A program made the position numbers and the translations under genes. Shown piece after piece: positions 19,745 through 32,981 of a stretch of 64,000 nt of DNA. Position 1 is the first letter of the stretch. Each line of letters opens with the position of its first letter. The stretch is taken from positions 248,001 to 312,000 of the forward strand of contig CAVNZM010000017.1 in the NCBI GenBank assembly GCA_963693365.1, read 5' to 3'. The notes beneath the pieces are model-generated. The model ran no database searches. It was not told where the DNA came from and saw nothing but the letters and a program-made list of their open reading frames with translations. This stretch comes from Amoebidium appalachense. Lineage: Eukaryota > Ichthyosporea.

Positions 19745-21133
19745 ATGTCCAACGCAGACGACATCACCACCCTCCTCCACACCACCTTCACCCACGCCAC
19801 AAATTATCTCACAACCCTCTCCTCGCGCCCCGTTTTCCCATCCCCCACCTCCATAGCTCGTCTTAAAGAACTTGATCATCCTCTATCCACCAACGGCCAC
19901 CCTCCCTTTGAGGTGATTAGTCTACTTCACGATGTTGCCAGCCCAGCGACCGTAGCAAGCGCCGGGGGAAAATACTTCGGTTTTGTGACGGGGGGTAGTC
20001 TACCCGCTGCTCTTGCCGCGAATTGGCTCGCAGGGGCATGGGATCAGAACTGCAGTTTGAGTTTGATGTCTCCCGCCACGGTGCAAATTGAAAACATCGC
20101 CCTTGGATGGTGTGCGGATGTTCTTGGGCTACCGAAGGATTGCGCGGGGGCCTTTGTCACCGGGGCAACATCGGCGAATCTCGCGGGGTTAGCAGCGGCG
20201 AGGAGGCATATTTTGCTGAGAGAGGGGTGGGATGTGGAGGAGAAGGGCCTGTTTGGTGCGCCAGAGATAACGGTGTTGGTTGGGGGGGAGGTGCACGTGA
20301 GCGTGACCAAGGCGCTGGGGATGTTGGGTTTTGGTAGATCCCGTGTGGTGAGGGTGCCCGTGGATGGACAGGGGAGAATGAGGCCGGATGCAATGCCCCC
20401 CCTCAACAATAGGACGATTGTGTGCGTGCAGGCAGGAAATGTCAACACAGGCGCAATAGACCCCATGGATGAAATTTGCGCAAGTGCAAGGGAGGCAGGT
20501 GCATGGGTGCATGTCGATGGTGCGTTTGGGCTCTGGGCTGCCGCATCATCAAAATACGCACGTTTGACGAAAGGGGCGGACATGGCGGATTCATGGGCCA
20601 CCGATGGGCACAAGTACCTTAACGTGCCCTATGACTGCGGCATAGTGATGTGTCGGCACAAGGAGAGTTTAAGGGGGGCTATGATGGTCCCTGCCCCCTA
20701 TTTGATTACCGATGGCGGGAGGGAACCCCAACACTACGGCCCGGAATTTTCGCGCAGGGCTAGGGGGGTCGATGTGTGGGCAGCGTTGCTTTCGCTTGGG
20801 AAAAATGGTGTTGCGGACTTGGTGGAACGCACGTGCGCACACGCAAAAGTGTTTGCTGGGGGGCTCAAAGACGCCGGGTACGAAATTTTGAACGATGTCG
20901 TACTCAACCAGGTGCTTGTGAGTTTCGGTGATGATGAAATTACACGACGGGTGGTGGCTGGGGTACAACAAGAGGGGACCACGTGGATGGGGGGGTCTGT
21001 ATGGAAGGGGAGGGCCGTGATGAGAATCAGTGTGTCGTCATGGGCAACAAGTGACGAGGATGTGAGAGTGGCTCTTGAGGCAATAATCAAGGTGGCTGGG
21101 GAGTTGTGTAGGGGGGGTAAACGGAAAAAGTAA
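19745..21133 (+). CDS. Group II pyridoxal-phosphate-dependent decarboxylase, intronless (462 aa)
   Basis: A single uninterrupted frame from ATG at 19745 to TAA. Upstream in-frame sequence lacks an ATG, so this start is preferred. Fold-type I PLP enzyme of the glutamate/aromatic amino-acid decarboxylase superfamily. Visible features are GGKYFGFVTGGSLPAALAAN near the substrate entrance, SPATVQIENIALGWCADVLG, the glycine-rich GAFVTGATSANLAGLAAAR PLP-phosphate region, HVDGAFG with Asp258 (pairs with the pyridine nitrogen), and SWATDGHKYLN with the Schiff-base Lys290. Substrate cannot be read from sequence. The closest style is the bacterial and fungal pyridoxal-dependent decarboxylases annotated as an aspartate aminotransferase family, rather than animal AADC or GAD. 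The lack of introns contrasts with the intron-rich genes on either side and raises retrocopy or horizontal transfer. Confidence 0.92.
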   Translation: MSNADDITTLLHTTFTHATNYLTTLSSRPVFPSPTSIARLKELDHPLSTNGHPPFEVISLLHDVASPATVASAGGKYFGFVTGGSLPAALAANWLAGAWDQNCSLSLMSPATVQIENIALGWCADVLGLPKDCAGAFVTGATSANLAGLAAARRHILLREGWDVEEKGLFGAPEITVLVGGEVHVSVTKALGMLGFGRSRVVRVPVDGQGRMRPDAMPPLNNRTIVCVQAGNVNTGAIDPMDEICASAREAGAWVHVDGAFGLWAAASSKYARLTKGADMADSWATDGHKYLNVPYDCGIVMCRHKESLRGAMMVPAPYLITDGGREPQHYGPEFSRRARGVDVWAALLSLGKNGVADLVERTCAHAKVFAGGLKDAGYEILNDVVLNQVLVSFGDDEITRRVVAGVQQEGTTWMGGSVWKGRAVMRISVSSWATSDEDVRVALEAIIKVAGELCRGGKRKK

Positions 21134-21501
21134 ACGTTAGCAGAAAGGGGGGAGACTGGGGGGGAATAGGGGTTTGGGGGGGGGGGGAGGGGGGGGGAGG
21201 GGAGGGTGGACGGGGAGGAGGGGGAGGGGAGGGGGGGGGGGGGGGGGGGGGGGAAGAGAGAGGTTGGGGGACACTATGGGTATTATTGACAAGGGGGACT
21301 ATGTTGGTTTGTTATTGGACATACTTATTGTTTGTTTGTTTCATTTTTCATGCTACAGTATTCCGCTGAAAAAATCACTTAATGGGGTGGATGTTGTTTG
21401 GTCGTGTTAGCATGAACTGTGTAAAGAGTATTTCTTGTTTTGTCGGTGAGGTTCTTGTAGATCCAACACACACATACACACATACACACATACACACACA
21501 C

Positions 21502-21551
<50 letters not shown>

Positions 21552-21935
21552 CACACTCACACAAACCCAGCTGCAGTAGTAAGGCTTTACTACGGGCCAC
21601 AAAGAAAAACATGAAAACGACTCTGGCATTGAATGGGCACTTTTCCAACAGTGAGTCGAGCGCAATTCAACATGTCACGATACTGCGCAAACACTTTTAA
21701 AAAGCTCTTATTACTTTTTTTAAAAATATAATATTTTAGTTTTGCTCAGATGATTAATTAAAATGACCAAAATTTTGCCAGACACCGCCGTGTCACCAAG
21801 TTCAAATCGTGTGCCATTCTTTTTTTTTCCATTGAAAAAATAATTGAAACGGTTTTTGGTTAAACTTGTTAATGATAATTTTGCATCGTTTTATTTGTTT
21901 TTCGGGGTGTGTGTGGTGGTGGTGATCACCGGGAA

Positions 21936-21969
<34 letters not shown>

Positions 21970-22000
21970 GTTTTTTTTTGGTAGGGGAAAACTGGGTGGC

Positions 22001-22051
<51 letters not shown>

Positions 22052-22299
22052 TCGGTTTAGTTCACGAACCCGTAGATCACTGTCAGGGGGTCATCCGAGT
22101 CAGCCACTCGGTGAAACAGATAATCGATTTAATACTCCTTGTATCTGGCACACTGTCACAGGTTACTGGTACTGCTGTCTTCCAGGATATCATTCCCCCC
22201 CCCCCCCCCCCCCCCCCCCCCAACAACAACAACAACAACAATTACACACACGCTCCCCTTTCTAGATCAAGTTCGAGAGATCTCGATTCTTTTATTTTT

Positions 22300-23040
<741 letters not shown>

Positions 23041-25399
23041 TCGTAAGATGACTCCGCCCATGGCCAAGCTCGCTGACTCTAAGCCTGCATGTGAGACGGG
23101 AGCGCTCAGCAGGCCCCACGTGCACGAATACTCGAACAGCAAGCCTTTTCCAGTTCACACCACAAGTTGTGTCCTCCGGGCGTCCGGGCGCCGCGTGAAT
23201 GCCTCACCCCCTATCAAGGATCGATAGCGGGTAAACTCCGCAAACGGACCCCGAGGTTTGTCTGTCAGGGCAGCATGCCACGATATGCTGTTGTAAGATT
23301 CCAACTATTAGCATTGGGGGCAACAACCCCACTGGCACGGTTTTCTGTGCCGAATGCACAACCGTAACAAGTTGGGGTGTACACCCGACTGTAAAAAACG
23401 GAGTTTCGGTAGCCCGCATCACATTCCAGTGAACATTCCAAAGGCAATAGGTCATAAGTCCTGTGCATAGATGTTGAGTCCCCGGTGTCTCAAAAAAGCA
23501 TTCTTCTTGCCTACAAAACTGAAAAGTTGATTTATAGCAATGAAAGGGTTTACTAGTGCAGTTTTCAGGTATACTCATCTGCGCTATTTGTAATCTATCG
23601 ATCCGCCTGCGCGCCGGTGGCCAATCATAGATCACATCGGAATGTGCACGTGGATCGTGGTCATCCTGCCTCTCATGGACGAACTTGTAGGGAAAAATAT
23701 ATGGGTGATATTACATATTACATTTGTGAATTACATTTCATATACAGTAGGTGTATATGTATCGGTTTTGGAGGACATTGACCGAGAGAAACGAAATCTT
23801 TATAGGCCGGTTCCCGGGCGAGGCTCCTCAGTGAGGTCACCGTGCCGGCGGCGTACGGCCCAGCCCGCGGCGTGCGGTCATGGCATCGATCGGCACCGGT
23901 GCAGGAGTCAATATACGTGATATATATGCTTAATATAATAATAAAAAATAGAATAATAATAATAGTATAATATTTTAAAAAGGCTGTTCATGTACATTCA
24001 CAGTGGTGCAGGCAAGCGACCATTTACTGACATATTTGAAACTGATATCTTTGCAGCTCGAGCTCTCGCGCTGCTGAGTAGGGCCATGTAAATAAATCCC
24101 GGGGAAAATGGGGATAGATTGGGGGCCTCGGGATATGAGATATATCCAGATATTCAGGTAGTTTGGGGATAGCTCAACGTGATATTAGGGGGCCCCGACA
24201 TGGGGATTGTTTTCTTGTTCGGATTTGGTCTGCATTGCTCTTTAAAGGGCTGACTTGCTTGCTGTGCCCCGATAGGTTTTGAGGGGGGCCTGTTGGGAAG
24301 CAGCAGTAATGATGTCTTCTTGCGGAGTGTGGTCTGGTCAACATCGATGCATCTGACTAGTTGGAGCAACTAGTTTCACGCATACATGTGTGCACTTGTA
24401 CCTTTGCCAGCTGGTGTCCTTTGGTCACTTGTTGTTTATTTTATTTCATCACCTTGCCTTTTTCGAATTCGGTTATTCTGGTGGTCATACTCATGTAGCC
24501 TGTGGCTGCACGTTGCCTTCGTATCAACTGATCAATAAATCCCAGTCGAGAGAAAAAATCGGCGATCTATCAAATTGGGGTAGAGATGATCCAATTAAGA
24601 GGTTGGGATAGATCTGTATATCCCAAGTCTATGAGGTACCCTAAGGTATACATATTTGGCAGTTGGATAGCGCCAAAATGATTAAATACCAATCAAAATC
24701 CAGACATGAGTCTCCAGGGAAGTAGGGATTCTATACAAGGGTACACTAATTTTTTCAAGGGTAAAGAAGCTATAATACTTATATGTAACAGAATATTGAA
24801 AGATTACAATATCAGTAAAGGTTTTGATTGAATATATTGTCAACACGTAGGGTATATTACTGAATTACGCTTATGTTAATGCCCGGCGGGGTGAGTCACC
24901 CGGGTGAGTGTGACGATTGATGATCATGAATTTGCAGAAATTTGGGCGAGGCCTCAGATTAGATCATGACCCAATCAAGCTGCAAGTGGCAAAGAGACCC
25001 AAATACACAGACGCTCCTGCAATTACACATATTTTATATATATATAAATAATACCGTGCGGTTTTGAACACCAACTTTACATATATAATACATGTATGTT
25101 ACCGGGATTTTTGACCGAGACAATCAGGCCATCCTGGGAGAAAAGTGATATATCTGCGGATAGATAGGGGGGCTAGGGATAGATCGTCAGGATAGTCAGG
25201 TACAGAGTCTGAGATTATCTGGGATATGATCTTTGATATTCAGGTCGAAGTTGGGATAGATCTAGGATAGTGCGTAATGATAGATAGGCAGTTTTTGGGA
25301 TTCATTTACCTTCAAACTGCTGAGCTCATTTCCGGGAAATCCCCAAGCCGACCAATCAAGAGAAGCTCGTAAAAACGGGCCTCCCCCGTTTGGGCCGCA

Positions 25400-25770
25400 C
25401 AATATGATTGGCTAAAGACTTCCATTGGTTGGCTATATAGTCTAATACGAAAAATATTCAGCCACCGTTACCCCGAAAATGCATTTTTGGAAAATGTGAG
25501 ATATTGGATTGGTTACTTATCAGGCACGCTGATAACCAATCTGTGAAGGCTCGTTTTGAGGCGGGGTTGAACCGGTTGCATCCCAAAGTCAGAGGTCAGA
25601 AAGTCAGAAGTCGCTTTGTGCAAAGCACAAAAACGAAAAACGGGTCGTGATACCATGCCAGACTTTATAAACGATAATTGTGATGAGGAAACAAACATAG
25701 TGTTGTAATGATATAAGGAATTTTTGTAGAACATAGCGAAAGGAAACAAAAACACTACACAGACGCTAAC
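25400..25770 (+). promoter_or_regulatory. Probable promoter of the ankyrin-repeat gene
   Basis: CCAAT-type boxes in both orientations (gattgg near 25407, attggttgg near 25425, ggattgg near 25505, ccaat near 25536) cluster with a tatatag at about 25433 and tttataaacg near 25667 in the 370 bases before the ATG. This is a motif reading only. The start site is not mapped. Confidence 0.35.
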
Positions 25771-27084
25771 ATGGCGAGCAGCAGCACACCTGCCGACATA
25801 CACGGCAACACACTCTACCAGGCCATCCAATACTTTGCACACAGCGGCGATGCTGCCTTTCTCCTTCTCCCTCAACGCGCACTTTTGGGTGTTCCCAACG
25901 CACTTGGTGACACAGCCCTGCACACAGCCATAGCAGCTGGGCGTGAAGAGGCAGCACTCACACTCGTGCGCGTGCTCAACCGCGCGGACCTCTCTACACG
26001 AAACAAGGAGGGCCACACACCTCTGCACCTTGCCGTGCGTGGGGGTTGTGTCTCTGTCGTGCGTGCGCTTTTGCAACATGGAGCAGACGCATCAGTGGTG
26101 GATGCACAAGGCAACACCCCTCTGCATGTTGCCTGCAGAGGCCCTCATTCCTCCCTCGTGGCAACGCTTGCAGAGGCCCAGCCCACCGTCCTTCTTGCAC
26201 ACAACTTTGAGGGCCTGACACCTCTTCATGTTGCCGTCCAGGCAAGCCATGACGACACACTGGCCGCGCTTTTGGCCGCTGCAAACGACTGCGACGTCAA
26301 GGATGCATCAAACGGTCGCACACCGCTTCACCTCGCAGCACGCCTTGGTGCTGTACCCGCTGTTTATGCGCTGATACAAGCAGGCGCCGATGTGAACGCA
26401 CGGGACTATGGGGTTCACACACCGCTACATGTTGCTGCCGAGGCCAATAACCCACGTGTAGCAGAGGCTCTGGTTGCTTCTGGCGCCGATGTTTCCCTCG
26501 TCAACTGCTACGGCCAGGCCGCTCTTGCCGTGGCACATGCCCGCGGAAACGTGGAGGTGGCGGGGGCCATTCTCAACACGCAACCAACATGTGGGTTGGA
26601 GGCAGAGTGGCAAATGCTCTCACTGGAGGAGGTCAGCAACGCACCGTCGAGCGAATGGGACGTTAGGGGGCATAGCAACGCACGGCAGGCACGCAACATG
26701 GTGTCGAAGATGCTCAGGAAGGGGAACAAGTCGGGGATTAGGAGGTTCATGCCGTCGGGCAAGAAGGAAGAGAAGAAGGAGGTGGGGGCTACCCAGTTGA
26801 CCGTGCAGGATGAGGCGGTGACAAGCAGCGCCGCAAAGGAGAAGAAGTTGCTGCAGCAGAAATATGCGCTTAAAATGGAAATGCACGTGGCTGCACCGGC
26901 AAAAGGGGCACAGGCGGGCAGCGAGAAGGCGCGGTTAAGGGCACAGTACCAGCCCACCGAGTATGCGGTGTCACCAAATATGGCAATGACACCTAATATG
27001 GTAAAGGCAGCTGAGGCACGTGGCCAACCACAGAGCCGGACGCAGGTGGAATCGGTGGCGCACCTGGCACGCCTGGTGGATTAA
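25771..27084 (+). CDS. IkappaB-like ankyrin-repeat protein, intronless (437 aa)
   Basis: One open frame, ATG at 25771 and TAA at 27082-27084. Residues 43-275 form about seven ankyrin repeats. The repeat-specific signatures follow those of IkappaB/BCL3/NF-kappaB precursor domains in order: a first repeat with GDTALHTAI, then GHTPLHLAV, GNTPLHVAC, a longer spacer with GLTPLHVAV, NGRTPLHLAA, HTPLHVAA with GADVNA, and a weak final repeat. The NGRT variant and the GNTPLH-AC repeat are characteristic of IkappaB proteins. No Rel homology domain, DSGxxS degron or PEST-rich tail is visible. The C-terminal 160 residues are basic, low in hydrophobics and contain a short coiled-coil-like KEKKLLQQKYALKME. 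Role as an NF-kappaB inhibitor is inference; a generic ankyrin scaffold is the alternative. Intronless, as is the decarboxylase next to it. Confidence 0.85.
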   Translation: MASSSTPADIHGNTLYQAIQYFAHSGDAAFLLLPQRALLGVPNALGDTALHTAIAAGREEAALTLVRVLNRADLSTRNKEGHTPLHLAVRGGCVSVVRALLQHGADASVVDAQGNTPLHVACRGPHSSLVATLAEAQPTVLLAHNFEGLTPLHVAVQASHDDTLAALLAAANDCDVKDASNGRTPLHLAARLGAVPAVYALIQAGADVNARDYGVHTPLHVAAEANNPRVAEALVASGADVSLVNCYGQAALAVAHARGNVEVAGAILNTQPTCGLEAEWQMLSLEEVSNAPSSEWDVRGHSNARQARNMVSKMLRKGNKSGIRRFMPSGKKEEKKEVGATQLTVQDEAVTSSAAKEKKLLQQKYALKMEMHVAAPAKGAQAGSEKARLRAQYQPTEYAVSPNMAMTPNMVKAAEARGQPQSRTQVESVAHLARLVD

Positions 27085-28211
27085 ATTGTATTTAATTTTA
27101 AGTGTTTTAAAATTTAGAATACTTGACTCTCGTCTTTTTTTTTTTTTTTTTTTTGTAGGTAATTGTTTGCTTGGTCACTTTACCTTCCTGCTTTGTATTT
27201 CGGATGTCGTTTGTTGTATGGCTTTATACGAAGGTGTCTGTGGGCACCCTACTTGTGGGCTGATACTCGCCTGGTGCGGGGCCCCGATACTATCAAAGTA
27301 ATCATAAGCAATTTAAATTTTAATGGTTTTTACTGAATATGCAATTGGTGTGCCTATTACTGTCAGTGCTACTCAAAGGAATATACACGTCAGGCCCCTG
27401 TTTAAGATACCAATTAAAGATATTCCTACAAAGTGAACAAGAACCACCCCCCCCCCCCCCCCCCTCTCCCCCGAGGATGGGCTCTTCTTATTTTGATTAC
27501 TCTATGTGCGGTGTGCACTCTGATTGTGTTGTCTGTTGTGAATGTTTACTTCGTACTTCAACCCTCCCCCCCTCCCCCCTCCAATTACCCGATAACCAAT
27601 CAAAGATATTCGTGCACTATATATAGCAAGAACCAAAAAATATCCCCCCCCCCCCCCCCCCCCCCCCCCCTTCCAACACCTCTCCTCCCTGAGCTCCTCC
27701 CATGTGTGTTGTTGGCACCCTCACCCACGTGCGCACCTTAGGCAGCCAGAGATCAAGAACCCCCCCCCCCCTCCCCTAAGCCTTCCACATGCATGGTACC
27801 AGCTCTTCCGGGGGGTGGGGCTGTGTTGAACTTCAAAGAACGGAATGCAGAAAAGGAGGGGGGAGGGTTTTCCAGGGTACCCGCGCTTGTTATACTGAGA
27901 GATCAGTTGTGTTGCGTAACTGTTACATGTATCTGCAGCTGCGCACATGTATGCATGCGGCATGTCGGTGTGTTTGCCAATGTGGGCATGTGCGTGTGTG
28001 TTTTGATCACGGTGTTAAACTGGTGTGTGAGCGTACATGTGTGCTTCAAGTTCATTGAGTTTTTGCGCTTGCGCATCTATGCACAAGTGTGCCACTGGGT
28101 GCCCGTATACATACCCCTCCCTTTATATTTTTGTGTATGTAGTATGTACCAGTGTTACATTTTCGAATAAATATTCCTCCCTCGAAGTCTTGAACGTCAG
28201 TTTTATGCAAG

Positions 28212-28249
<38 letters not shown>

Positions 28250-29492
28250 CGAGGGGGCTTAACCTAGTCATGACTTGGACGATGCACAAGAAAATTCCCG
28301 TCCTCTGCCGATGGCCACTCCACAAAACAACTCGAAGACTTAGTGGGCCCGCCGCCTGGACTGGCGCACCAACCTGAGCCCCCGGACCAGCACATGGTCC
28401 AGCCTGAGCGTCTGTAACAGTATTCGCTAGGGGATGATTTTGGCACGGTCATGATCATAGGCGACAGTGGCGGCATTCAACTACCAGCTAAACGGGGGGA
28501 GGAGGGGGGTTCATGACCGTTCGAACAATAAAAGCACCAGCTACTGCGCAAACTCATTTCGAACTTGAGTCTGGAATTCACGCTGGGATCCGATTGTAAC
28601 TTACTACTAACTACTCATATACGATGATACACACCTATCTAATTCTCCAACTTCCATTTTAGGTGTTTATCCGCGTTAACACAATTCTCCCATAAGTGGT
28701 TGTGTCTCCAAATCTAGCCACACAAATGGCCACTCCGAGATCGGCCCACGCTAATTTTGCGAAACAGAAGCAGACACGCATATGTACGTGCAAACTTTTG
28801 AGACGCATATGCATGAGAACTCACATGGGTATTTAGTCTGTGTGTTACTTTCAGTACCATGACAGGATAGCTCATACTTGAACGATATAAAATTGTTTAT
28901 TGCACTTCTTGAACGTCTTTCTGGTACCCGGTAGCTATTCCGTAATACATGTACATGTTCTATGATGAGTTGTGGTTTGATTTCGAACTTTAAATTTATG
29001 AACTTTATTGCAATATTTGACCCCCTATGCACTTAACAATTAACTTATGATGTGCATTCAATTAACATCTCACTTGTGACGATTACAATTTAAGAGAACC
29101 ACGATTGCATTTACCGTGTGTATTACCTTTCTCTAAACTCATACATGCAAGAGTTTTAAATTATTATTTCCAGTAGCAGAGGTTCTAAAATAGGTTATAT
29201 GTTAACAAAAGGTGGGAATTAATACGCACGATACAAAGCATTTACGTTTGAAAATAGCTAATCGGGGAAAGTTTCGTTTCCGACACTCTCTTTAATGCAG
29301 ATACTTGACTAACTTATTTAACTCCATATATACACGTGTACACCAATCTAGCCTTGCATCTAGTTAAGGAAAGCAGATAGTAAACCTAAATTATAAAAAA
29401 TCAAATTTACTATACCGTTCTAGTGCACATACACGCACCATCATACATTCTAGAACACACCTGACCCTACCACACGCTACCACACACCACCA
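27085..29492. other. Intergenic region between the ankyrin and CNNM-like genes
   Basis: The genes converge. A T run at 27136-27154 follows the ankyrin stop. 27471-27570 matches the poly(C)-tailed repeat family. Long C runs lie at 27447-27463, 27643-27670 and 28211-28248. 28260-29490 is unique AT-rich sequence with no recognised exon; a 70-codon minus frame at 28264-28476 has no supporting features. Confidence 0.5.
27471..27570 (+). repeat. Diverged partial copy of the poly(C)-tailed SINE-like repeat
   Basis: The segment from gaggatgggctcttcttat through the tacttcgtacttcaaccc end follows the subfamily A sequence at 53570-53670 with numerous changes, and is followed by C-rich sequence as in the other copies. 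Confidence 0.6.
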
Positions 29493-31252
29493 TCAACTAG
29501 TCCCATTTTGATTGGTCGCCTGTCCACCAATCAAAGGTGTCGTTTCCTGAGCCGCAGGGACATGCACCGTAACCACTGGTGGTTCCAGCATGTTCGAGCT
29601 GGATCCATATGAGCCGCTGTGAGCCGCCTTTGAGAGGGGGCGGAGGGAGGGGGGTGGAGCCTGCACGACTCTGCGTGTGAGGTCTGTACGCTTGCGAACC
29701 ACGTGTACACGCCTCTGCACGTCCACGTACAGGTCTGTCTCGTCCACTATCTCCTCCTGGGGGGGTGCACGTGAGTGTCTGCACGTGCATGTGTGTACGT
29801 GTGCACGTGCACGTGTGTACGTGTGCACGTGCATGTGTGTACGTGTGCACGTGCATGTGTGTACGTGTGCACGTGCATGTGTGTACGTGTGCACTGACCG
29901 CCAACATGTGTGTGCTCACGTAGACCCTGTGTGTGTGTATGGACGTGCATGGCACTGACTGAATGTGTGGTTTGACTGTATTCGTGAGCTGAGGGGGGGG
30001 GGGGGGGGGGGAGAGGGTATGTATGCATGAGAGGGGGTGATACACAACAACCAGACAAAACGACAAGCAGATACCAAAAGTTAAATCTGCAGACAGAAGA
30101 CAATCGAACAGTGCCCATCATCAAGGGGGGGGGTTGGGTTCCCTAACAAAGGAAAGAAGAAAGAAATTCACCTCATTAACCGTTGTTTTTTTCTTTTTCT
30201 TTTTTTTTTTGGGGGGGGGGAGGGGGGGGGGGGGGGGGTGGGGGCGGGGGGGCTCCACTTACGGCTATGAGCTCTTCAATGACATCCTCCAATGTGATGA
30301 TGCCCTGCACCGTGCCCTCCTCTGCGTCCTTGACTATGGCCATGTGGACTGCCATATATGGAAGGCCAGTAGACATATATGGTAGGTCAGTAGCCATATA
30401 TGGTAGGTCAGTAGCACTATATGGAAGGTCAGTAGCCTTATATGGTAGGTCAGTAGCTTATATGGAAGGTGGGTAGCCATATATGGAAGGTGGGTAGCCA
30501 TATATGGTAGGTCAGTAGCCTTATATGGAAGGTCGGTAGCCTTATATGGAAGGTCGGTAGCCTTATATGGTAGGTCAGTAGCCTTATATGGTAGGTCAGT
30601 AGCCGCATATGGAAGTTCAGTAGTCTTATATGGTAGGTCAGCAGCCATAATCATATATGGAAGATAGGTGGCCATAGATGGCAGGTCAATGGCCGTATAT
30701 GGCAGGTGCGTAGGTGTTTACTGAAGGTGGGTAGCCATATATGGGAGGTCAGTGATTAGTTACGTATGGAACGTATATGGTAGGTCAGTACCCGTATATG
30801 GTAGGTAGGTGGCCATATATGCAAGGTGGGTGGAGATGTATGGAAGGTGGGTGGGTGTGGTAGGTCAGTAGCCGTACATGCTTGATTGGGGGATCGTTTT
30901 GACATTCACCCCTTCTCCTCAGGCACATAATCAGTAAGGCACAACGCCACTTCTCTTAATCAGAACATGCAACAGGCAGGCTTGCCTAAAACCAGTTCCT
31001 ATTTCCTTCATACCACGAGTGCTTTCCCCAATAACTATTTATCAATGGACACAGCCTCTGCTTTGGGAGGGGGAAAGATGTATGTGATAAGGGCAAAAGG
31101 CACAAACTTCCAGTTCGAGAAGGGGAATCGGGGGGAGGGGAAGGGGGGAGGGGGGGGGGGGGTATCTTACAGTCTCCCTTTTGAAAGTCGTTCAGCATTG
31201 AGAAGAGTGGGTAGGTTGAAGAAACAACGGGGAGGGAGTAGCGCATCACGTC

Positions 31253-31302
<50 letters not shown>

Positions 31303-31381
31303 CGCGCGTGCGAGTTTGTGGGTGTGTGGCTGTGTGTGTGCGTGCGCGCGCGCACGTGTGTGTTTGTGTGTGCGTGTGTGC

Positions 31382-31419
<38 letters not shown>

Positions 31420-31469
31420 GTGTGCGCACGCGCGCCCTCATGTGCACGTGTGTGCGCTGGGGGTGTTTT

Positions 31470-31500
<31 letters not shown>

Positions 31501-31625
31501 GGAGGGGGGGGAGGGGGGGGGAAGGGGGTGTCAGGTTTCTACGTCATAGCCAAGCTGGCACCAACCGGCTGAGCCACAAATCTCACTTCGCCCACTAAAT
31601 ACACACACACGCACAGTACACACGT

Positions 31626-31663
<38 letters not shown>

Positions 31664-32016
31664 CCACACACAAACACAAACACACAACCACACACACACA
31701 CACACCTCATTGGCATGTGGTCACGTGGGTCTATTATCGGCACACACACCTGATTGGCATGTGGTCACGTGGGTCTATTATTGGTACACACACCTGATTG
31801 GAACGTGGTCACGTGGGTCTATTATTGGCACACACACCTGATTGGAACGTGGTCACGTGGGTCTATTAATAGCACACACACCTGATTGGCACGTGGTCAC
31901 GTGGGTCTATTAATAGCAACCGCTTGACCAGCACAGCACCCACGATGCAGTCCTTGCCGCCCTTGTAGATTGGAATGCGGCTGTAGCCCTCGTGCATGAT
32001 CTGATTGGCTGCATAT

Positions 32017-32047
<31 letters not shown>

Positions 32048-32916
32048 GAAACTCGTTTGACACCATCGTGGCCGGCCCCCCTCCCCTCCCCCTCCCCCCC
32101 TTCCCCCCCCCCCGGCAACACCAACACGACCACAGCCCAACCATTTACCCGCCATAAATTAATGCCAAAACAATAGAAAATATACGTGTGTGTAGTGTTG
32201 GGTGTGAAGGGTGGCTGTGTGGGTTGGCGGTGGTGGCGGTGGTGGTGGTGGGGGGGGGGGGGGGGGGGGGGGGGGGAGGGGGGGCAAAGGTGGGGATGTA
32301 TGCTCTGGAGCGCTAGAGGAGACACAAAATAGAGTTGACAGACTTCACGGGTAATAGACCCTTCAAACAGAATACAACACCAAAGGAGTCTCTCTGTACC
32401 CCCTGGAAAAGGGGGAAAAAAAAAGAAGGGGGGGGGGGAGGGGGGAGGGGGGGGGGGGGCGGGGGCGGGGAGGAAAGGGGGGAGAGGGGGGAGGGGGGGG
32501 AAGGTGAGGCTCCGGGGAGCAGGTAAGAACTAGAAAGGGGCAACTTTGAAAGGAAAAAACATCGCAAACCCACAAACATGAAAACACAAACTCGAAATGA
32601 AAAAAAATGTCTTAAGCAGATAGAGTCCTTCATCAGGGGGGGTCCTATATCTTTACATAGTTGCAGGGGGAGAGGGGGGGGCGAGGGCTAAATCAAGGGA
32701 ATTTGTGTAATTAGGGGCACTTACCTCGTTCAGTAAAGCATCATCTATAACCGCATCCACAGGCAGGGAGTAGACAGCACTTAAAGGAACCATGGAACCC
32801 TCGACCCTCTTAAAGGCCATGTCAAGTACCCCCCTTATGATGGTCATCTCGTCGTGCGTCAGCTGCTCTTCCGGGTCGGGTCGGGGCTGGCCGTGCAGGT
32901 AGATGAGTTCTTTAAG

Positions 32917-32981
<65 letters not shown>

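Noticed and set aside
28264-28476. 70-codon minus-strand frame
   Set aside because: No start context, splice site or recognisable composition beyond chance.
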